Shown piece by piece: positions 14,226-18,546 of a stretch of 18,546 bases of DNA. Within the stretch, counting starts at the first letter, position 1. Each line of letters opens with the position of its first letter. The translations under genes were made by a program, and so were the position numbers. Source of the stretch: an uncultured Spirochaetales bacterium (GTDB taxonomy: Bacteria; Spirochaetota; Spirochaetia; Sphaerochaetales; Sphaerochaetaceae); assembly GCA_934276485.1 (NCBI GenBank), contig CAKQTE010000061.1, forward strand, positions 1-18,546. Reading direction: 5' to 3'. The notes beneath the pieces were generated by a model. The model saw only the letters and a program-made list of their open reading frames with translations, made no database searches and was not told the origin of the DNA.

Positions 14226-15731
14226 TTAAGCTTTCTGCTTCTCTTCGCTTGGTCTTGCCTTGATGTTCTTGATCATTGTGTAAACAACAATAACAAGAGA
14301 TGTGATAAGGAAGATACAAGAAATAGGGTGAGTCAGGAATGTAGTCCAGCTATTGCCTGACAGAATAAGTGCTCTGTTTAAGTTAGCCTCTGCAATAGGT
14401 CCAAGAACAATACCTAGAACCAGTGGTGCACCTGGATATCCGAACTTCTTCATAGCAAAACCAATTACACCGAATACGATTGCAACAAGCACATCAAATA
14501 GATTGTTTGCATTTGAATAAGCTCCAACAATACATAGTGCTGCGATCAATGGAAGTAGGAGTGTCTGTGGAATCTTTAGAATGTATGGAGAAACCTTAGC
14601 ACATCCTAGTCCTACTGCTAGCATGATGAACTGTATTACGATCATTCCAGCAAGGATTGCGTATACAATCGTTATTCCTTCTGGGTCTACAAAGAGCTGA
14701 GGACCTGGCTTGACGCCAATTAGAGTCAATGCTCCAAGCATTACAGATGTTACAGTGTCTCCTGGAACACCTAGACATAGCATAGGGATCAAAGCTCCTC
14801 CAGTTGTACCATTGTTTGATGCCTCTGGTGCAGCAATGCCTTCTGGAATACCAGTTCCAAATTCCTTAGGACGCTTTGAAAGCTTTTCTGCAACTTGGTA
14901 TGCAAGGAAACATGAAATAGCTCCACCTGTTCCTGGGATGATTCCAATGAATACACCAATGAAACCACCAACGATAGCTGATAGGATCAAAGCCTTGAAG
15001 TCAGTAAGGGATGGAATTACGCGTCCAAGCTTCTGCTGAGATGCAGCTCCCTCTCTTTCTCCTCCTTTCTGTACAACCATGAATACTTCACTGAGTGCAA
15101 ATATTCCAATAAGAACAGGAAGAAGTTGAAGTCCTCTCATGAGTTTATAGTTTCCGAATGTGAATCTATCGATTCCTGCAACACCATCAACTCCGATAGT
15201 GGAGATCAAGAGGCCTACAAATCCAGAAATTAGACCCTTGATAACGCTCTTTCCTGTACATGCCATAATCGAAAGACCGAATATGGAGAGTGCGAAGAAA
15301 TCTGGAGATGTAAATGAGAGAGCTATCTTTGCAAGCTGTGGAGCGATAAGTGCAAGACAGATAGCAGAGATAAGTCCTCCAATAAACGATGATACCGCAG
15401 ATATTCCGAGAGCTCGTCCTGCTTCTCCTTTCTGGTTCATTGGATAGCCATCTAGTAGTGTTGCTGTTGCAGATGGAGTTCCTGGAGTGTTCAATAGGAT
15501 AGCTGCAATTGAGCCGCCATACATACTACCACAGAAGAGTCCACATAGCATAACAAGTGCTGGAGCTGAATCCATTCTATAAACAAGAGGAAGAAGCAAT
15601 ATGATTCCTGTTGAACCACTTAGTCCTGGAAGAGCTCCAATGATAACGCCAACAGCAGTTCCAAATACTGCCATCAGGAAATTGAATGGGACGAATACAT
15701 TAGCAAAACCTGCCATCAAATTAGTAAACAT
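14226..15731 (-). CDS. tctA: Tripartite tricarboxylate transporter large permease TctA
   Basis: This 501-residue membrane protein is the main channel of a TctABC secondary transporter driven by the ion gradient. The N-terminal signature is GALPGLSGSTGIILLLPLVY (about 32-51), followed by GLFCGSMYGGSIAAILLNTPGTP and the stretch YPMNQKGEAGRALG. An inverted second copy begins about GIIPGTGGAISCFLAY and GIAAPEASNNGTTGGALIP, as expected for the two-fold repeat of this family. Length is standard (about 500). A strong ribosome site AAGGGGG precedes ATG. It follows tctB by 11 bases and precedes the M24 gene by 12 bases. Substrate class is carboxylates in general; the exact one is unknown. Confidence 0.95.
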   Translation of the reverse strand: MFTNLMAGFANVFVPFNFLMAVFGTAVGVIIGALPGLSGSTGIILLLPLVYRMDSAPALVMLCGLFCGSMYGGSIAAILLNTPGTPSATATLLDGYPMNQKGEAGRALGISAVSSFIGGLISAICLALIAPQLAKIALSFTSPDFFALSIFGLSIMACTGKSVIKGLISGFVGLLISTIGVDGVAGIDRFTFGNYKLMRGLQLLPVLIGIFALSEVFMVVQKGGEREGAASQQKLGRVIPSLTDFKALILSAIVGGFIGVFIGIIPGTGGAISCFLAYQVAEKLSKRPKEFGTGIPEGIAAPEASNNGTTGGALIPMLCLGVPGDTVTSVMLGALTLIGVKPGPQLFVDPEGITIVYAILAGMIVIQFIMLAVGLGCAKVSPYILKIPQTLLLPLIAALCIVGAYSNANNLFDVLVAIVFGVIGFAMKKFGYPGAPLVLGIVLGPIAEANLNRALILSGNSWTTFLTHPISCIFLITSLVIVVYTMIKNIKARPSEEKQKA

Positions 15732-15742
15732 ACTGCGCCCCC

Positions 15743-16210
15743 TTAACCTAGAATTCCTCTAGGTAGAATTACCAAGAATACTTTTGTAAATAGGAAATAG
15801 ACTACAACTGAAAATACAATTGCGATGATTGCTGCCTTGATCTTCTTCTTGTAGCCAAAAAGCATGAAAGACGCAAATAGATAAATAGGTGTAGTGATCA
15901 AGAATCCAATGCTCTTCATCAGCTTGTAATAAAGGACTGTCATCAGCAGCATTATGAATGCTCTCAGAAGATATCTACCATTGATTGTTTTGAAATCAAT
16001 AAGTGGCAAGCCCTTGCTTTTTATAAGTACTGTAATAAGTTGAACAACACCTAGCACGAATAGAACTGAACAAATTACCTTTGGGTAATCTCCAGGTCCT
16101 ATGCCTCTGTCTGAATTCGGCATTGCATTTGCTGTTATAAAGAATATGATGCTGATAGCGATTATAAGGATGGAAATCCAAAAATCCGCAGCCTTTTTTG
16201 TATCTTTCAT
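15743..16210 (-). CDS. tctB: Tripartite tricarboxylate transporter small subunit TctB
   Basis: The 155-residue protein has four hydrophobic segments (about residues 10-28, 44-62, 82-108 and 122-150). This is the usual layout of TctB, which supports TctA in the inner membrane. The pattern MPNSDRGIGPGDYPKVICSVL (30-50) matches the family block xxxxGxGPGxFP. GGAG in ATAGGAGAAAAG precedes ATG. It sits between tctC and tctA, and a hairpin separates it from tctC. Confidence 0.93.
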   Translation of the reverse strand: MKDTKKAADFWISILIIAISIIFFITANAMPNSDRGIGPGDYPKVICSVLFVLGVVQLITVLIKSKGLPLIDFKTINGRYLLRAFIMLLMTVLYYKLMKSIGFLITTPIYLFASFMLFGYKKKIKAAIIAIVFSVVVYFLFTKVFLVILPRGILG

Positions 16211-16231
16211 TCTTTTCTCCTATGAATCGAA

Positions 16232-16264
16232 AATAAGCCGGGGATTATTCATCCGCGGCTTATT
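16232..16264 (-). terminator. Attenuator hairpin between tctC and tctB
   Basis: AATAAGCCG (16232-16240) is perfectly inverted as CGGCTTATT (16256-16264). After one mismatch the inner GGAT/ATCC (16242-16245, 16251-16254) adds four more pairs around a 5-base loop. On the minus strand it is followed by TTTTCGATTC, a short T run. It lies 14 bases past the tctC stop and should let some polymerase stop there, leaving excess binding protein. Confidence 0.75.
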
Positions 16265-16278
16265 ACTTACGCTCTTGT

Positions 16279-17235
16279 TTAGAGAGTCTTAGCAAGCTCT
16301 GCGAATCTTGCATCCTCACTCTTCATGAATGCAGTTGCTGCAGCTGGATCTTTGTATGTAACCTCTACGCTGAGGCTTGTCATCTTGTCGATGAATGTCT
16401 GATCTTCTGTGCACTGCTTTAGGATTGCAGCAAGCTTTTCTACGATTGCATCTGGAGTGTCCTTAGGAACTACTACAGTTCTCCACTGAGGAAGTACACA
16501 ATCAACACCGGATTCCTTAGCTGTTGGAACTTCTGGGAATGATGTATATCTGTTGTCTGAGAATACTGCAAGAATTCTTAGCTGACCACTTTCTACGTTT
16601 GCAATACCTTCTGGAGCGTTAGCCATTACACAATCGACTTCGCCAGCAAGGAGACCTGTGATAGCTGGTCCGCCACCTGAATATGGAACGTGTACAAAGC
16701 TGAGTCCTGTAGCCTGCTCAAATAGGAGAGCTGCAAGGTGGTTTCCGCCCTGAGCACCAGCGTTACCGCAAGTGATCTTATTAGGATTTGCCTGAACATC
16801 AGCAATCAAATCAGAAAGTGTCTGATACTTTGAATCTGCTTTAACTACGATGTAGTTGTATGATGATACAACCTGACAAACTGTCTTGAAGGAATCAGCA
16901 CCCTTGATAGGAGTTGAAGAAAGATGAGTCTTTGCCATTGTTGCATTGTTCCAGTGCATGATTGAATATCCATCAGCAGAAGCATCCAAGAACTCAATAG
17001 CTCCTGTGATACCTGATGCGCCTGGTACGTTCTTGATTACCATTGCCTGGCCATTTGCATATTTAGGGAAAACTTCTGCGAGTGCTCTGAATACGATGTC
17101 TCCACCGCCACCAGCTGACCAACCAACTGTTGCTTCAACAGTCTTTGATGGGAAAGTAGCTTCCTGTGCACCCTGAGCAAACACAGCTGCCATGGAAACG
17201 ACGACTACGAGCATGATAGTTAATGCTTTTTTCAT
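16279..17235 (-). CDS. tctC: TctC-family periplasmic carboxylate-binding protein
   Basis: This 318-residue secreted protein (Bug/TctC family) delivers an organic acid to TctAB. The leader MKKALTIMLVVVVSMAAVFAQGAQEA has a likely cleavage after FA near residue 20, with no lipobox cysteine. The mature sequence has PSKTVEATVGWSAGGGGDIV (29-48), ITGAIEFL, and HVPYSGGGPAITGLLAGEVD, all classic for the family; length is normal. A strong AAGGAG site precedes ATG. It is the second gene of the operon, 27 bases after the oxidoreductase. An attenuator follows it. Ligand unknown; family members bind di- and tricarboxylates, aromatic acids and amino acids. Confidence 0.95.
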   Translation of the reverse strand: MKKALTIMLVVVVSMAAVFAQGAQEATFPSKTVEATVGWSAGGGGDIVFRALAEVFPKYANGQAMVIKNVPGASGITGAIEFLDASADGYSIMHWNNATMAKTHLSSTPIKGADSFKTVCQVVSSYNYIVVKADSKYQTLSDLIADVQANPNKITCGNAGAQGGNHLAALLFEQATGLSFVHVPYSGGGPAITGLLAGEVDCVMANAPEGIANVESGQLRILAVFSDNRYTSFPEVPTAKESGVDCVLPQWRTVVVPKDTPDAIVEKLAAILKQCTEDQTFIDKMTSLSVEVTYKDPAAATAFMKSEDARFAELAKTL

Positions 17236-17262
17236 ACTATATATCTCCTTTTGTTAGAAAGA

Positions 17263-18315
17263 TTACTTAACTTGAACGGGCTTTCCGTTTCTTGCGCTTT
17301 CATAGATTGCAGTGATGATCTTTACAGCTTCGCTTGCAGATTCGCCGCTAACAGATGGCTCTCTGTGATTGATGATTGCATCAGCTAGATCATTGAACTC
17401 TCTTTCGTGCCCTAGTGTATTGATTGCCTTAGGGTCCGATGCTCCACCGCCTGCAGTGGTCTTGTCGAAGAATTCGCGTCTGATCTCTTCGTCTTCTGGT
17501 CTTTCATTCTTGAATTTCCAAGTCTTTAGGGATTCTTCTTCAAGAACAGCAGAACCTTCAGTTCCACAGATTTCAAGCTTTTTCAAGAATCCTGGGTAAA
17601 CGCTAGTTGATCCCTCGATAACACCTAGAGCTCCATTTTCAAACTTAAGAACAGCTACTCCAGTATCTTCAACTTCGATTCTTTCGTGGCTCAATGTTGC
17701 AGTGTAAGCCTGAACTTCCAATGCCTTTCCTGCAAACCACTGCAAAAGGTCTATTGCATGGATGGATTGGTTCATAAGAGCGCCACCGCCATCTACCTTC
17801 CAAGTACCTCTCCAAGCACCAGAATCATAGTATTCCTGGCTTCTGAACCATTTGACTTCTGCATCTACTAGTGTTAGGCGACCAAAACGTCCTTCTTCAA
17901 TGGCTTTCTTGATCAATATTGGAGCTTCATAGAATCTGGATTGGAATACGCCTGTTGCGATAACGCCTTTCTTCTTTGCTGCATCCAGGATCATCTTTTC
18001 GCGCTTAGGAGTGATCTCCATTGGCTTTTCGATAATCACGTTCTTTCCTTTTTCAATAGCAGCAAGAGCTGGTTCTAGATGGTAACCTGATGGAGTTGCA
18101 ATTGTTACAACCTCTATCTCTGGGTTTGATAGAAATGATTCCAGATCCTCATAAGGGATACCCATTCCATGGTTTTCACAGAAGGCTTTAGCCTTGCCTG
18201 GAACCATGTCAAATGCACCGATAAAACGGCAATTATCATTATTGTTAATTGCTCTAATATGTGTCTCTGCTATAACGCCGAGGCCTATGATACCAAAACC
18301 AACTTTTCTAGACAT
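17263..18315 (-). CDS. Gfo/Idh/MocA-family NAD(P)-dependent oxidoreductase
   Basis: This 350-residue cytoplasmic dehydrogenase has a Rossmann nucleotide-binding fold at the start, GFGIIGLGVIAETH (6-19). The family EKP motif IIEKPMEI (94-101) has the catalytic lysine K97. The C-terminal substrate domain has the helix GGGALMNQSIHAIDLLQWF (176-194), with H186 and D189 as probable active-site residues. Such enzymes oxidise or reduce hydroxyl groups on sugars, inositols and related compounds. The start is preceded by AGGGAGAG. It is the first gene of the tct operon, which hints that the imported compound is a hydroxylated acid or is linked to a sugar. The exact substrate is not readable. Confidence 0.92.
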   Translation of the reverse strand: MSRKVGFGIIGLGVIAETHIRAINNNDNCRFIGAFDMVPGKAKAFCENHGMGIPYEDLESFLSNPEIEVVTIATPSGYHLEPALAAIEKGKNVIIEKPMEITPKREKMILDAAKKKGVIATGVFQSRFYEAPILIKKAIEEGRFGRLTLVDAEVKWFRSQEYYDSGAWRGTWKVDGGGALMNQSIHAIDLLQWFAGKALEVQAYTATLSHERIEVEDTGVAVLKFENGALGVIEGSTSVYPGFLKKLEICGTEGSAVLEEESLKTWKFKNERPEDEEIRREFFDKTTAGGGASDPKAINTLGHEREFNDLADAIINHREPSVSGESASEAVKIITAIYESARNGKPVQVK

Positions 18316-18329
18316 ATGCTCTCCCTATA

Positions 18330-18394
18330 TTTATAGGCTAGCACAGAGTTTCATTTTGTCAATTTGAATTACAAAATATTTTATTTCTATTATA
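18330..18394 (-). promoter_or_regulatory. Putative promoter region of the tct operon
   Basis: The gap before the oxidoreductase is very AT-rich. On the minus strand there is a perfect TATAAT (18389-18394) that would give a leader of about 65 bases, though its -35 is poor. A perfect TTGACA (18357-18362) also exists, but the nearest -10-like boxes (18330-18337) are 19-21 bases away and touch the ribosome site. I favour the TATAAT without certainty. Confidence 0.4.
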
Positions 18395-18470
18395 TATAAG
18401 TAATTATTATTTGGAATTTAAAGAGGAAATTGCAAAAGTCCACCAGGAACATAAGGCATGAATAAATATA

Positions 18471-18510
18471 CAGGACAGGGATTTTAGAAGCATTCCAGTC
18501 CTGATTTTTT
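18471..18510 (+). terminator. Plus-strand intrinsic terminator with no upstream gene
   Basis: CAGGAC (18471-18476) pairs with GTCCTG (18498-18503). After one mismatch GGGAT pairs with ATTCC (18478-18482, 18492-18496, one wobble), and a T6 run follows (18505-18510). The run is only on the plus strand. No plus-strand gene lies upstream within 5 kb, so it must end a short transcript starting in this gap or attenuate a gene that begins beyond the window. Between 18316 and 18546 I see no convincing coding frame. Confidence 0.7.
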
Positions 18511-18546
18511 AGCCAATATCGAAAATATGATTAATTTGTGTATTTA

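Noticed and set aside
1..18546. tRNA, rRNA or insertion sequence genes
   Set aside because: No cloverleaf, rRNA-like stretch, transposase motif or flanking terminal inverted repeats was found by reading both strands.

Overview
The window looks like a chromosomal piece of a spirochaete, most likely a Sphaerochaeta-like or other gut-associated lineage of low-to-moderate GC. The main reason is that both secreted binding proteins share the leader ending FAGGAQEA / FAQGAQEA, a form I associate with Spirochaetota. This is inference from family resemblance; no rRNA or other marker gene is present.

Layout. Bases 1-110 hold the 3' end of an unidentified plus-strand gene. Bases 138-1904 encode an AAA ATPase with a nuclease-like tail. 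It meets head-on, with a 3-base gap, a minus-strand two-component pair of YesM/YesN type (histidine kinase 2860-4587, AraC-type response regulator 1908-2882, overlapping by 23 bases). Divergent from the kinase is a plus-strand sugar-uptake operon (4796-10653): binding protein, transcription attenuator, two ABC permeases, two tandem DUF1868-like 2H phosphoesterase paralogues, and a MelB-type (GPH) symporter. No ABC ATPase is present. Next come a 12-bp tandem repeat and a DNA methyltransferase-repair gene (ogt). A three-copy repeat of 23-bp period then precedes a second AAA_14/DUF4143 ATPase. Behind that ATPase lies a decayed, two-ended fragment of another gene on the minus strand.

The right third (13125-18315) is one minus-strand operon, transcribed right to left. 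It starts with a Gfo/Idh/MocA oxidoreductase, then the tripartite tricarboxylate transporter tctC - attenuator - tctB - tctA, then an M24/creatinase-like protein that has lost most of the usual metal ligands. It ends at a very clear intrinsic terminator (13065-13101).

How the genes work together (inference). The YesMN-like pair probably senses an extracellular carbohydrate and drives the divergent ABC operon. The two 2H phosphoesterases suggest that the imported compound carries a phosphodiester or cyclic phosphate, or is converted to one. The right-hand operon probably imports an organic acid through TctABC and processes it by an NAD(P)-linked oxidoreductase and a C-N-bond hydrolase. The most unusual element is the pairing of tandem 2H phosphoesterases with two different classes of sugar importer. 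Secondary points are the repeat arrays in front of ogt and in front of the second ATPase, and an orphan plus-strand terminator at the right edge.
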